DNA from: CADEDV01 sp036374495
GTDB lineage: Bacteria > Bacteroidota > Bacteroidia > Chitinophagales > Chitinophagaceae
Length of the DNA stretch: 60,671 nucleotides
Direction of reading: 5' to 3'
Assembly (NCBI GenBank): GCA_965652975.1
Contig: CBFGYO010000003.1
Coordinates: 1-60,671 of the forward strand
Under the pieces are notes generated by a model. That model ran no database searches, was not told the DNA's origin, and saw only the letters and a program-made list of their open reading frames with translations. A program made the translations under genes and the position numbers. Shown here piece after piece: positions 7,353 through 16,681 of this stretch; position 1 is the stretch's first letter; every line of letters starts with the position of its first letter.

Positions 7353-9854
7353 TTAGTTGCCCACTTTAACTCGATTGGTTTCATCATCGGCACCACCTTT
7401 CTTACGTTGACCGGCACCATTCATCTTTCCTTTGCTGAACCTCCAGGTAAAGCTGACACTCACTGCGCGGCTATCATTTACGTCCTTGAAAGTGGCATCC
7501 ACATCACTGTACTTGCTGTATCCTTTGAATGTATTTCCGGCAAAAATGTCGCGGAAGTTCAGACGTACTGTTGCCTTGTTCTTTAATATTTGTTTGGTGA
7601 AAGCTGTATTTACCTGGCCGATAGGTTGGATGAAGATCACGCCCTCCAGGCCCTTGGTACGGTAAAAAGCACTGATCTCCGCACCCCATCCTTTGCCCCA
7701 CTTGAATTGCTGTTGCAACTGCATCATCGCACCTGTAAGGCTCAGCGATACAAATTCCTTATTTACTTCACCTGCATATTTATTATTATAAACATTCACA
7801 TACACATTACCACTCCACCATTTTGTAATCTCTTTGGACGCAGAAACAGAAAGACCAAATTGTTTCAGGCTGGCAATGTTTGCTTTTTTGATAAAGGTTT
7901 CATTGCTGGCTGAATTTTGCTCAAGTACCTGCTGGATAATATCAGTTGTGTTGGTATAATTGGCAGTCGTTGTAAGAAACCCTTTATAAGTATGGCTCAA
8001 CTCGATATTATGCGAAAACTGAGGTTTCAGGTTAGGATTGCCCTGTTGGAAAGTATACCTGTCAAGGAAATTAATGAAAGGGTTCAGGTCCTGGTAATCG
8101 GGACGATTGATCCTGCGGCCATAATTAATAACAAACGAATTCTTCTCGCTTGGCTTGTACTGGATGTAGGCCGTTGGAAAAAGTTGCGTATAATTTCTAT
8201 TGAACTCTTTGTCGGCAGCCACAAACTTCTCCTGCGCCGGATCGTATTCATACCCTGTAGAGTGTCCCTTTGCGTTCGTATTCTCTAAACGAAGACCCAA
8301 CTGGCTCGTCCATTTTTTACCGAATGGACGGCTATAGTTCACATATGCAGCATTGATATTTTCTTCATAAATAAAATGATTGCTACGACTACTATCCAGT
8401 ATTGACTGGCCGTCGATAACGTTATTATAAATAGCGTTGTTGTCCGTCTCAACAAAACTTGTTTTAAGTCCTGCTTCAAACTTGGCGCCTTTTTTCAATG
8501 GCAGTGTGTAGTCAACCTTTCCACTATATATTTTTATATTCTGTGGCAGGGTACCAATAAGCGTATCCGGTGATTGAATGGTGGAAGGATTCCCAAACTC
8601 ATCATAGTAATAGCTGAACAGCGGTTGATAATTGGTCGATTTGTATTGGATATAATCAAGATCACCTGTCAACTCCTGTCCTGCTGAATCCAGCACCGTA
8701 CGGAAATTCAGATTGGCGCTATAATTTTTCCATTTTTCATCATTCCAGGTTACTGCTTTTGTCTGACTTCTCAATTCACCATTTGGGTTATAAATGAGCG
8801 AAGATGTATTGCTTTCCCAATGACTGGGGTTGTAAAATCCATTCACTACCACGCCGAGCGTAGTCTTTTTGCTCACTGAATAATCCAGCCCGATCTTACC
8901 GCTATAAAAATGACTTTGATTCTCCATCTCCGACAACTGGTCAAAGATCGTTGTCACATTTTTTGTAAGCGGTTCGCGAAAAGTGCGGTAGATATATAAT
9001 TCCTCACCGCGATGATTGCGGTTGTAATTGAGATTTGTAAACAGGTTCAGCTTCCCGTTGCGGTAGTTAAAGTTGAAGCCTTCGTTGAAACGGGGATAGC
9101 GGCCCTGGGTATAACCCGTTGTAATGCTACCATTATATCCAAACTGCTTATTCTTTTTTGTCTTGATATTAATGACACCCGAGTTACCGGCTGCATCGTA
9201 CCTGGCTGGCGGGTTGGTCATGATTTCGATCTGATCCAGCTGGCTTGCATTCATGCTGCGTAGCATATTAGCCAGGTCGGCACCACTGAGATAACTTGGT
9301 CTTCCATCGATATACACTTGTACACCTTGTTTGCCTTTCAAACTGATGTTGCCATCCTTATCTACCGAAATGCCTGGCGACTTTTCCAATACCTCCAATG
9401 CAGAGTTGCCAACGTTGGTTGCGCTTGCTTCTACATTTACTATCGTGCGATCAATCTTCTGTTCGATCAATGGCCTTTTGGCGGTTACCGTTACTCCGCT
9501 TACAGCTTTAGCCACCGGAATCAGTTCAATTGTTTTCAATGTCACGGTTGGCTGGGCTTCCGTGATTTCTACAGATTCGGAAAACCCCTTCTGGTGACCA
9601 ACGGCAGTAATCGATACCAGGTAGATGCCCATTTCGACGGCATCAAATTGAAATCCTCCTGTTTTATCGGCCACGCTCATCTTTGCAACGGAAGAATCTT
9701 TGGCCCTTAAAAGGGTTATTGTGGCAGATTCGATGGTTTTAGTGTTTCCATCGATCACCGTGCCTTTAATTTTTCCAACCGGTTTTTGTGCATAACTAAC
9801 TAAGGATAAGGTTGTTAAAACAAAAGTCAGCGTCGTAAGCATCATCTTTCTCAT
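7353..9854 (-). CDS. Outer-membrane beta-barrel protein, paralog of the 4604-7075 product
   Basis: 833 residues with the same plan as its neighbour: signal peptide ending LVSYAQ, a carboxypeptidase-regulatory-like domain (about 25-105), a plug-like region (SPGISVDKDGNISLKGKQGV, IEIMTNPPARYDAAGNSG) and a barrel containing YGRRINRPDYQDLNPF. The stretch of identity through plug and barrel shows a tandem duplication. Outer membrane; ligand unknown. The C-terminus is basic and glycine-rich (RKKGGADDETNRVKVGN) and unusual for a barrel end, and the neighbour also ends in a Gln/Arg-rich tail. A TACCTTTG box lies 47 bp upstream of the start. Confidence 0.88.
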   Translation of the reverse strand: MRKMMLTTLTFVLTTLSLVSYAQKPVGKIKGTVIDGNTKTIESATITLLRAKDSSVAKMSVADKTGGFQFDAVEMGIYLVSITAVGHQKGFSESVEITEAQPTVTLKTIELIPVAKAVSGVTVTAKRPLIEQKIDRTIVNVEASATNVGNSALEVLEKSPGISVDKDGNISLKGKQGVQVYIDGRPSYLSGADLANMLRSMNASQLDQIEIMTNPPARYDAAGNSGVINIKTKKNKQFGYNGSITTGYTQGRYPRFNEGFNFNYRNGKLNLFTNLNYNRNHRGEELYIYRTFREPLTKNVTTIFDQLSEMENQSHFYSGKIGLDYSVSKKTTLGVVVNGFYNPSHWESNTSSLIYNPNGELRSQTKAVTWNDEKWKNYSANLNFRTVLDSAGQELTGDLDYIQYKSTNYQPLFSYYYDEFGNPSTIQSPDTLIGTLPQNIKIYSGKVDYTLPLKKGAKFEAGLKTSFVETDNNAIYNNVIDGQSILDSSRSNHFIYEENINAAYVNYSRPFGKKWTSQLGLRLENTNAKGHSTGYEYDPAQEKFVAADKEFNRNYTQLFPTAYIQYKPSEKNSFVINYGRRINRPDYQDLNPFINFLDRYTFQQGNPNLKPQFSHNIELSHTYKGFLTTTANYTNTTDIIQQVLEQNSASNETFIKKANIASLKQFGLSVSASKEITKWWSGNVYVNVYNNKYAGEVNKEFVSLSLTGAMMQLQQQFKWGKGWGAEISAFYRTKGLEGVIFIQPIGQVNTAFTKQILKNKATVRLNFRDIFAGNTFKGYSKYSDVDATFKDVNDSRAVSVSFTWRFSKGKMNGAGQRKKGGADDETNRVKVGN

Positions 9855-9900
9855 TCGTGTTGATTTTATAGATCAGTACTAGTTTTTAATTATTACAGTT

Positions 9901-9908
9901 CAAAGGTA
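9901..9908 (-). promoter_or_regulatory. Candidate -7 box of the 7353-9854 gene
   Basis: Minus-strand TACCTTTG matches TAnnTTTG, identical to the rpmE2 box, 47 bp upstream of the ATG. The -33 TTG is only 15 nt away, so spacing is not ideal. Confidence 0.45.
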
Positions 9909-9941
9909 GGTACTTTGCATTACCAAGAACATTGTTTTAAA

Positions 9942-9977
9942 TTAAACGGCCATATTTATGGATGTACGGCCGTTTAA
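9942..9977. repeat. Inverted repeat upstream of the barrel gene
   Basis: TTAAACGGCC (9942-9951) pairs with GGCCGTTTAA (9968-9977) around a 16-nt spacer. It lies in the 333-bp gap between the barrel gene and the response regulator, upstream of the candidate promoter. It could be a regulator site or a hairpin. The rest of the gap holds no gene that I can support. Confidence 0.45.
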
Positions 9978-10079
9978 CAGGAACATTAGTTTGACGCAGA
10001 GCTTTCATCCGGGTTACAGCCTGGTCAATTTTTCTTTTGAAAGGTTTGCTGCTGGTGTGAATGGAAAAAGCAGCAAATG

Positions 10080-10110
10080 CTCCCGGAATATCAAAGCTAA
10101 TGGCCGGGAG
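10080..10110 (-). terminator. Possible hairpin terminator of the two-component operon
   Basis: CTCCCGG (10080-10086) pairs with CCGGGAG (10104-10110), about 78 bp after the response-regulator stop. The T run on the minus strand comes only after about 13 bp, so the call is weak. Confidence 0.35.
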
Positions 10111-10187
10111 GGCTTAGGAAAATCAAAAACCGGCCAGTTGCGGCTTTGAATGAGCGAAAGGTGGCTTTGAGGCTACAAACTGTTTTA

Positions 10188-10952
10188 TTACAATCCAAAT
10201 TCTGCGCGTATGGCGTCCTGGTAAGTACGACCGGAAGTGAGGCGGGTGCCCGATTTGTCGTCCATAATAAAAAGGTAGCGGCTATTGAAGTGACGGTGCA
10301 TTTCCCGGATTTTCTCGTTATTAATTATATATGACTTCTGGATACGGTAAAAACTTACAGGCAATTTTTCGATGAGTGACGACAAAGATTGGTCGGTCAG
10401 GAATTTTTGGCCATCTGTGCTATGTATATACACATATTTATCTTCTGCTTCAAGAAATGCAATGTTTTCAAATCTTACAAGTATGATCCGATCGCCCGTT
10501 CTTATCGGAAGTGCTGTAGCTTTCTGCGGAGCCTGTAATTGGCGGATTATTTCCTGGAGTCCATTTACATTGATCGACTGGTTGAGCCGGCCAAACTGCT
10601 TTAGTTTTTCAACACTTTGTTGAAGTCTTTCTTCCTTGATAGGTTTCAGGAGATAGTCAATGGAAAAATTTTCAAATGCTTTGATGGCATATTGCTCATA
10701 AGCGGTTGTAAAAATTATATTTGGCTTATGCACGAGCTGTTCCAGCACTTCAAATCCCGTAAGATCCGGCATTTGAATATCGAGGAAAATAAGATCAGGT
10801 TTCAGGCTTTCAATTTTACTGATAGCTTCCCTCCCATTTCCGGCTTCGCCGATCACCTCGATCAGTTCACGATGTTCCAGCAACAGGTTTTTCATTAACC
10901 GTCTTGCTGCAGGTTCGTCATCGATCACTATTGTTTTAAACGCTGGGTTCAT
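10188..10952 (-). CDS. LytTR-family response regulator
   Basis: 254 residues. The N-terminal receiver domain (about 1-120) has the acidic pair D11/D12, the phospho-acceptor D58 in FLDIQMPD, and K106-region KPI. A linker follows, then a LytTR DNA-binding domain (about 150-250) with FLEAEDKYVYIHSTDG and the FYRIQKSYIINNEKI strand pattern. It is a cytoplasmic transcription factor activated by the histidine kinase encoded just upstream, whose gene overlaps it by 17 bp, so the two are translated together. Its targets may include the two barrel genes that follow on the same strand. That link is from position only. Confidence 0.93.
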   Translation of the reverse strand: MNPAFKTIVIDDEPAARRLMKNLLLEHRELIEVIGEAGNGREAISKIESLKPDLIFLDIQMPDLTGFEVLEQLVHKPNIIFTTAYEQYAIKAFENFSIDYLLKPIKEERLQQSVEKLKQFGRLNQSINVNGLQEIIRQLQAPQKATALPIRTGDRIILVRFENIAFLEAEDKYVYIHSTDGQKFLTDQSLSSLIEKLPVSFYRIQKSYIINNEKIREMHRHFNSRYLFIMDDKSGTRLTSGRTYQDAIRAEFGL

Positions 10953-12099
10953 TTTTCATCAGTTTATGAATTTGAACAGACACCTGTTTTACCGGCTCGT
11001 TATTAAAATGTATCTCGTATACGCCTGGGAATAAAAGGTCCAGCTTGTCAAATACACTTTTTACACCATAGCCAGGCATCATCTCCGCCGGAAAGAACGG
11101 TCCGTTGTCTGCGATGGTGATGAATAGCTTGTCATCAGCAAGTTTTACATTGAGGTGTATTTCCGTCATCTGTCCCGTGACTTTGAGGCCGTGCTTTACC
11201 GCGTTTTCGACAAGCGGTTGCAATAAGAATCGCGGCAGCAGGTAATGGCCTGTATTTGCGTCTACATTAACACGGTAATTTAATTGATCTTCAAAACGGA
11301 TCTTTTCTATTTGGAGGTAAACTTCCGTCATTGCCACTTCTTCATTTACCGTTGAAAAATTATTGTGGCTGTAGTTAATACTATAGCGGAACAGGTCGGC
11401 CAGTGCAATGGTCATTTTCCTGGCTTTTTTCCCATCAGTAATGGAAAGATCTGCGATTGAATTAAGTGCGTTATAGAGAAAGTGTGGATTTACTTTTGAA
11501 TGAAGTGCATCAAGTTCGGCTTTGGTTTTCAGTGCCATCAACCGGGTTACCTCCAGTTCCTTTTCATTGAGTTTGCGTTTGCGTTCCAGTTCCACGTAGT
11601 TCACAGCAGTATAAATAAGGCCGGTAGCGCAGGCATTATAATATGCAAATACCAGTGTGGCCTGCAGCCGGTATACCTGCATGCCATTGTCTACATAATT
11701 AATGGCTGTATAAATAAAGAGCGCAGATATAATAATGGACAGGATAACGACTAAATGGTGTTTGACAAAAGACAGACGTTTGACGGCTGGTGTGCGGCTG
11801 ATCAACCAAACTGTATTGAATACAAACAGCACGATGATAACGATCTGGCCCAGTTGCTTAAGAATAATCCCCAGCCACCCTTTCGTTTTAGCAGTAGCCG
11901 CCATTTCCTGCGATCCCAATGCGAGTAATGCCGACATGCCCAGGATGGCAACGGAAAGTACAGCCAGGTTTCGGCGCAACCAGATGTTTTTTACCCCCGC
12001 AAACAGCCGATTGTAATTAGAGAGCAAATAGATAGCCAGCGCCAGTAAAACGGTCGATACGAGGATCACAAAAATTAACACCAAAGTATTCGGATACAT
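10936..12099 (-). CDS. LytS/YehU-type sensor histidine kinase
   Basis: 387 residues from the ATG at 12097-12099; a TTG four codons upstream is possible. The N-terminal half has about five hydrophobic helices and no separate sensor domain, so the membrane domain probably senses. A coiled segment (ELERKRKLNEKELEVTRL) leads to the His_kinase domain with the phospho-acceptor in KVNPHFLYNALNSI (His about residue 206), then an HATPase domain with LLQPLVENAVKHGLK and IADNGPFF. The gene partners the LytTR regulator. Inner membrane. Confidence 0.93.
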   Translation of the reverse strand: MYPNTLVLIFVILVSTVLLALAIYLLSNYNRLFAGVKNIWLRRNLAVLSVAILGMSALLALGSQEMAATAKTKGWLGIILKQLGQIVIIVLFVFNTVWLISRTPAVKRLSFVKHHLVVILSIIISALFIYTAINYVDNGMQVYRLQATLVFAYYNACATGLIYTAVNYVELERKRKLNEKELEVTRLMALKTKAELDALHSKVNPHFLYNALNSIADLSITDGKKARKMTIALADLFRYSINYSHNNFSTVNEEVAMTEVYLQIEKIRFEDQLNYRVNVDANTGHYLLPRFLLQPLVENAVKHGLKVTGQMTEIHLNVKLADDKLFITIADNGPFFPAEMMPGYGVKSVFDKLDLLFPGVYEIHFNNEPVKQVSVQIHKLMKNEPSV

Positions 12100-12201
12100 A
12101 AGTCGCGGCAAGTTATAAAAAACCCCGAGTTAAGGCATCGTGGCAATTCGCCAACTATCGTTTTTAAGGTGTGAACTGATTATCTTGCACAAAACTTGGA
12201 G

Positions 12202-13215
12202 ATGATCATAGATTTCAGGTCGGACACGGTAACAAAGCCAGGCCCTGGCATGCTCGAAGCCATGATGAAGGCGCAGGTGGGTGATGATGTTTTTGGGGAA
12301 GATCCCGCCATCAACGAACTCGAACATTTAGCTGCAGTAATGTTTGGCATGGAAGCCGGCCTTTTTTGCCCTTCAGGCACGATGACCAACCAGATTGCCA
12401 TCAAATGCCATACGCAACCGGGTGATGAAGTAATATGTGATGAAAGCGCGCACGTGTACCAATATGAAGGCGGCGGAATTGCTTTTAATTCCGGCGCTTC
12501 TGTAAAATTGCTCCACGGCGATCGGGGAAGAATTACCGCCGAACAGGTACGCGCGGCCATCAATCCCGATGATGTGCACCGGGCAAAAACCAGCCTTGTA
12601 TGTATTGAAAATACAAGTAACCGTGGCGGCGGTAGTTGCTACGATTTTGCAGAAATAAGAAAGATCAAAACGGTTTGTGACGAGCACCACCTGGGTTTGC
12701 ATTTGGATGGCGCCCGGGTATGGAACGCTATCGTGGCTAATGGCGAAACCACATTGCAGTATGGTGAAGTGTTCGATAGTATTTCCATTTGTCTGAGCAA
12801 AAGTCTTGGTTGCCCGGTTGGCAGTTTGCTATTAGGCACTAAGGATCTGATAAAAAAGGGCCGTCGTATTCGCAAAGTATTTGGCGGCGGTATGCGCCAG
12901 GCGGGCTTTCTTGCCGCAGCCGGTATCTATGCGCTTAAGCATAATATCGACAGGCTGGCAACGGATCATCAACATGCGAAGACAATTGCCGCTACAATAG
13001 CCGGAAAAGATTTTGTAAAAATGGTCCTACCCGTGGAAACAAATATCATCATATTTGAACTCAGGGAAAATAATGCGGCTGAGTTAGTAAGCCGTCTCAA
13101 AGGACAGGATATACTCGGTTACGCAATTGCACCAAACCGGGTGCGCCTAGTGGTACACCTTGATATCTCTGAGGCGATGATAGAACAAACAATCTCCACT
13201 TTCAAAAGCCTGTAA
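12202..13215 (+). CDS. Low-specificity L-threonine aldolase
   Basis: PLP enzyme that cleaves L-threonine or allo-threonine to glycine and acetaldehyde. 337 residues from the ATG at 12202; the in-frame TTG at 12196 is less likely. Visible motifs are FRSDTVTKPGPGM, VGDDVFGEDP, ENTSNRGGGSCYD, LHLDGARVWNA and the PLP lysine K200 in CLSKSLGCPVGS. It is followed by pgi after 2 bp, so they form an operon. The upstream TATCTTG at 12181 could be a -7 box close to the start. Confidence 0.92.
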   Translation: MIIDFRSDTVTKPGPGMLEAMMKAQVGDDVFGEDPAINELEHLAAVMFGMEAGLFCPSGTMTNQIAIKCHTQPGDEVICDESAHVYQYEGGGIAFNSGASVKLLHGDRGRITAEQVRAAINPDDVHRAKTSLVCIENTSNRGGGSCYDFAEIRKIKTVCDEHHLGLHLDGARVWNAIVANGETTLQYGEVFDSISICLSKSLGCPVGSLLLGTKDLIKKGRRIRKVFGGGMRQAGFLAAAGIYALKHNIDRLATDHQHAKTIAATIAGKDFVKMVLPVETNIIIFELRENNAAELVSRLKGQDILGYAIAPNRVRLVVHLDISEAMIEQTISTFKSL

Positions 13216-13217
13216 CT

Positions 13218-14867
13218 ATGCTTCCCCGGATAAACCCGTTATCGACGAATGCCTGGAAACAATTGCAACAACACCATTCAGCAATAAAAAGTACATCCCT
13301 GCGCGAACTATTTCGAAACGACCCTGCAAGGTTTGAAAAATATACAATCACCCAGGGTGATATTCTTTTTGATTATTCCAAAAACATAATCAATGATAAT
13401 ACATTGCAACTCCTGTTGCAGCTAGCAAACGAATGCCAGTTGCCGGCAGCCATAAATGCCATGTACAATGGCGACATAATCAATGAAACGGAGCATCGGT
13501 CCGTGCTGCATGTTGCGCTTAGAAACTTTTCTGGCAACCCTGTTTACGCCCAGGGCTCGGATGTAATGCCACTGGTAACGAAAGTGCAGGACAAGATGAA
13601 AAATTTTTGCGATGCGGTTCATAGTGGAAAACATCGTGGCTACACGGGCAAACGGATAAGGTACATCGTCAACATCGGTATTGGTGGAAGCGATCTCGGT
13701 CCATTGATGGTTACAGAAGCGCTAAAGCCTTACACGCATAAAAAGATCGAAACATTTTTCGTCTCCAATGTCGACGGCACCCATATTGCTGAAACGCTGA
13801 AGAAAATAAAGCCCGAACGAACACTCTTCCTCGTTGCGTCCAAAACGTTTACCACGCAGGAAACAATGACCAATGCGCATACGGCACGCCAGTGGTTCTT
13901 GAAAAAAGCGAAGGATGAAAAACATATTGCACAACATTTCATTGCACTTAGTACCAACGAGGCTGAAGTAGTAAAATTTGGTATCGATAAAAACAACATG
14001 TTTGAGTTCTGGGACTGGGTAGGTGGCCGCTATTCTTTATGGAGTGCAATCGGATTATCAATCGCACTCACAATAGGCTATAAAAATTTTGAGCAACTAC
14101 TCAAGGGTGCACATGATAGCGATAATCACTTCCGGAATTCGCCCTTTGACAAAAATATCCCTGTGTTGATGGCCGTAATCGGTACATGGTACAGAAATTT
14201 TTTAGGTGCACAAACGGAGGCGATCCTTGCATATGATCAATACATGCACCGCTTTGCCGCATACTTCCAGCAAGGAAATATGGAAAGTAATGGAAAGAGT
14301 ATTGATCGCAACGGCGAAGCAGTAGAATACAGCACAGGCCCAATCATCTGGGGCGAGCCAGGAACCAATGGCCAGCACGCATTCTACCAATTGATACACC
14401 AGGGCACGCCACTTATTCCCTGCGATTTTATAGCACCGGCCCAGTCGCATAACCCGCTCGGTGATCACCACGCAAAATTATTGAGCAACTTTTTTGCGCA
14501 AACGGAAGCGCTCATGAATGGAAAGACTGACGAAGAGGCGGAACTTGAAATGGAAAAAGCTGGACTGAGCAATGAAGATATTTCGAGGCTGTTACCGTTC
14601 AAAGTTTTTACCGGCAACAGGCCCACAAATTCTTTTCTAATAAAGAAGATAACCCCTTACACTTTAGGACAGTTGATTGCTTTATATGAACATAAGATAT
14701 TTTGCCAGGGCATCATCTGGAATATCTTCAGCTTTGATCAATGGGGAGTTGAACTCGGTAAGCAACTTGCAAATAAAATCCTACCGGAACTTACCCAGGA
14801 TGATGTGGTGAAAAGCCATGATGTTTCCACAAATGGATTGATCAATGCCTTTAAAAAAATGAGATAG
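13218..14867 (+). CDS. pgi: Glucose-6-phosphate isomerase
   Basis: Interconverts glucose 6-phosphate and fructose 6-phosphate. 549 residues, the long form typical of the enzyme in E. coli and eukaryotes. Motifs seen: GIGGSDLGPLMVTEAL, VASKTFTTQETMTNA, WDWVGGRYSLWSAIGLS, QGNMESNGKS and the catalytic region GEPGTNGQHAFYQLIHQGT, then QWGVELGKQLA near the end. It starts 2 bp after the threonine aldolase stop. Its 3' end is marked by a perfect hairpin at 14881-14910. Confidence 0.97.
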   Translation: MLPRINPLSTNAWKQLQQHHSAIKSTSLRELFRNDPARFEKYTITQGDILFDYSKNIINDNTLQLLLQLANECQLPAAINAMYNGDIINETEHRSVLHVALRNFSGNPVYAQGSDVMPLVTKVQDKMKNFCDAVHSGKHRGYTGKRIRYIVNIGIGGSDLGPLMVTEALKPYTHKKIETFFVSNVDGTHIAETLKKIKPERTLFLVASKTFTTQETMTNAHTARQWFLKKAKDEKHIAQHFIALSTNEAEVVKFGIDKNNMFEFWDWVGGRYSLWSAIGLSIALTIGYKNFEQLLKGAHDSDNHFRNSPFDKNIPVLMAVIGTWYRNFLGAQTEAILAYDQYMHRFAAYFQQGNMESNGKSIDRNGEAVEYSTGPIIWGEPGTNGQHAFYQLIHQGTPLIPCDFIAPAQSHNPLGDHHAKLLSNFFAQTEALMNGKTDEEAELEMEKAGLSNEDISRLLPFKVFTGNRPTNSFLIKKITPYTLGQLIALYEHKIFCQGIIWNIFSFDQWGVELGKQLANKILPELTQDDVVKSHDVSTNGLINAFKKMR

Positions 14868-14880
14868 ACTTCGATGAAGA

Positions 14881-14910
14881 TTTCACGCAAAGTGCGCGCT
14901 TTGCGTGAAA
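14881..14910. terminator. Perfect hairpin between convergent genes, ACGCAAAG family
   Basis: TTTCACGCAAAG (14881-14892) and CTTTGCGTGAAA (14899-14910) form a 12-bp perfect stem between the pgi stop and the stop of the minus-strand lipoprotein. The same ACGCAAAG unit builds the larger inverted repeat at 42756-42834. It probably acts as a bidirectional terminator. Confidence 0.7.
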
Positions 14911-14916
14911 CGTTCT

Positions 14917-16362
14917 TTAAGGATATGTTGCAGTGAATTGACCATTTGTAATTGTCTTCGTTACTCCTGATGCATTCTTTACTGTTCCAGCGAATGTACC
15001 CGAAATGGTTTTTGTACTCGTATTATGTGCGGTAACGGTAAAGATCAAATTTGTTCCTGCAACAGTAAAATCTGCATGATATTCCTCTGTGGCTCCAAAA
15101 AAGTCCATGATCGCAAGATTACCTGTGGAGGTAGATGATGTTGAATAGGTTTCATTTACCTGTATACCACCTGTGATATCAAATAATGCAATATCGAGTT
15201 CATCCGTACTGTTGACACCTAAGTAAAAAAATCCTGAAACTGGTGGCGACGTGGTTACATCATATTCCGCATCATCTGTTGTACCCTGGTAGGTAATAGC
15301 ACCTTCTGTAAATTTCCATTGAATGGTGGTCGTAGAACCGGTCTCAACTGTAACGGGAAAAGTACAACTTGGGGTCACAGGTACGGTTATGGTTGATGTG
15401 CCCGCCGCTAAAGGCGTACCGCCACCTGTAAGTACAATGGTTTGCGCCCCCGTAGCCAGTGTACCTGATCCAAAAAATACCATTCCATTTACAGCGGTAG
15501 TGGTAAGTGTATAAGCACCTGCAGTAGTTACGTTGACGGTAAAGGTTACCGTGTTGGCAGTCGTTAGATTCTGACCTTGTTTATATACTCCATCAATATC
15601 TGCACTGGCGCAGTTAAGCGTAAATACTGCGGCGCCTGTAACAGTTACCTGGAAACTGCAGGTTGCACTGCCCGACGTTACATTAATTGTGTTTGTAGCT
15701 GCTGCGGTTGGTGTGCCGGATCCTGTAAGTTCTATCGTTGCAGGTCCGGTGGAAGTAAATGCTCCACTTCCTGAGAATATCATACCATTGGTCGCTGTAG
15801 TAGTTATGTTATATGAACCAATCGTAGTGACATTGACATTAAGCACAACTTTGTTAGCTGCGGTCAATGCCACGCCAGCACCATATGCTCCCTGTGGCAC
15901 TGGTGCAGGGCTGCAATTAAATGTAAAAGTCGCCGGGCCACCCGCTCCCGATGGAAGGAAGGTTACCGGTATAGAGCATGTCTGGTTGTTATAGGTAACT
16001 ATAAAATTGTAAATGCCGTCATCCGCCGGGGTGCCATAACCTGCAAGCTTTATTACCGAAAGACCTGTTGCTGTAAAAATACCAGTACCCCGGAAATACA
16101 CTCCGTTGACTGTATCTGTATAAATGATAAATGAACCTGGAGTAGTTACATCTACGCTAACTTCCATATAATTGCTCGTACCATTCAGCGCTGTACCCTG
16201 CTCATATACACCTACAACGTTCTTAGGCAGGCAATCCCCGGACAGCTCACTTTGCAATAACCCTTCCGAAGGGGTGCCGCCGGTTTCATTACTAACCTCC
16301 TTCTGACATGCGTTTAGCAAGAATACCAACGCAGCGCAAAGGAGAACGGGAAGTTTTTTCAT
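14917..16362 (-). CDS. Lipoprotein with three tandem Ig-like repeats
   Basis: 481 residues. Lipoprotein signal with lipobox LLNAC (Cys19). Three homologous repeats follow at about 44-135, 150-240 and 251-340. Each starts with a cysteine, has a VYxQGxxL or AYGAGxxL strand, VNVTTxGSY, NGMxFxGSG and xxLTGxGTP, and ends near a second cysteine (C44/C129, C150/C235, C251/C333), so each repeat may be closed by a disulphide. A unique C-terminal domain (about 345-481) ends in a threonine-rich strand pattern. It is probably on the cell surface or in the periplasm, with no known function. It converges on pgi. Confidence 0.8.
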   Translation of the reverse strand: MKKLPVLLCAALVFLLNACQKEVSNETGGTPSEGLLQSELSGDCLPKNVVGVYEQGTALNGTSNYMEVSVDVTTPGSFIIYTDTVNGVYFRGTGIFTATGLSVIKLAGYGTPADDGIYNFIVTYNNQTCSIPVTFLPSGAGGPATFTFNCSPAPVPQGAYGAGVALTAANKVVLNVNVTTIGSYNITTTATNGMIFSGSGAFTSTGPATIELTGSGTPTAAATNTINVTSGSATCSFQVTVTGAAVFTLNCASADIDGVYKQGQNLTTANTVTFTVNVTTAGAYTLTTTAVNGMVFFGSGTLATGAQTIVLTGGGTPLAAGTSTITVPVTPSCTFPVTVETGSTTTIQWKFTEGAITYQGTTDDAEYDVTTSPPVSGFFYLGVNSTDELDIALFDITGGIQVNETYSTSSTSTGNLAIMDFFGATEEYHADFTVAGTNLIFTVTAHNTSTKTISGTFAGTVKNASGVTKTITNGQFTATYP

Positions 16363-16508
16363 AAAAGGAGAATTAATTCAGGTCACAAAATAAGATATAT
16401 TTCCATACCGGGAACAGCAGTAATGACCGATCCACAGGCATTTAGAGCCGTTCAAGCTGATTATGGATGAGGTTGTTAAAATACAGTTACCGGAGTATTA
16501 CTAACTCC

Positions 16509-16516
16509 TATTTTTG
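16509..16516 (+). promoter_or_regulatory. Candidate -7 box in the 16363-16681 gap
   Basis: TATTTTTG matches TAnnTTTG about 165 bp upstream of the metallophosphoesterase ATG. No convincing -33 is seen. The rest of this 319-bp divergent gap has no gene I can support. Confidence 0.3.
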
Positions 16517-16681
16517 TAAAAACGTTGCCTTGATGAAATTCTTTTGGCTTTCCCTGCATTTATTTTTCAAAAACACCTCCACCCACAGGGTAGCGAAAAA
16601 ATATAAACGTAGGCATACGCGTGTTATGGTCCTACCCAACAATCTTTAACAGAATATCAGGCTATTTAAAAATTATCCAGG

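Noticed and set aside
16467..16649. 60-residue plus-strand open frame in the 16363-16681 gap
   Set aside because: Composition is not protein-like and it overlaps the likely promoter of the phosphoesterase gene.
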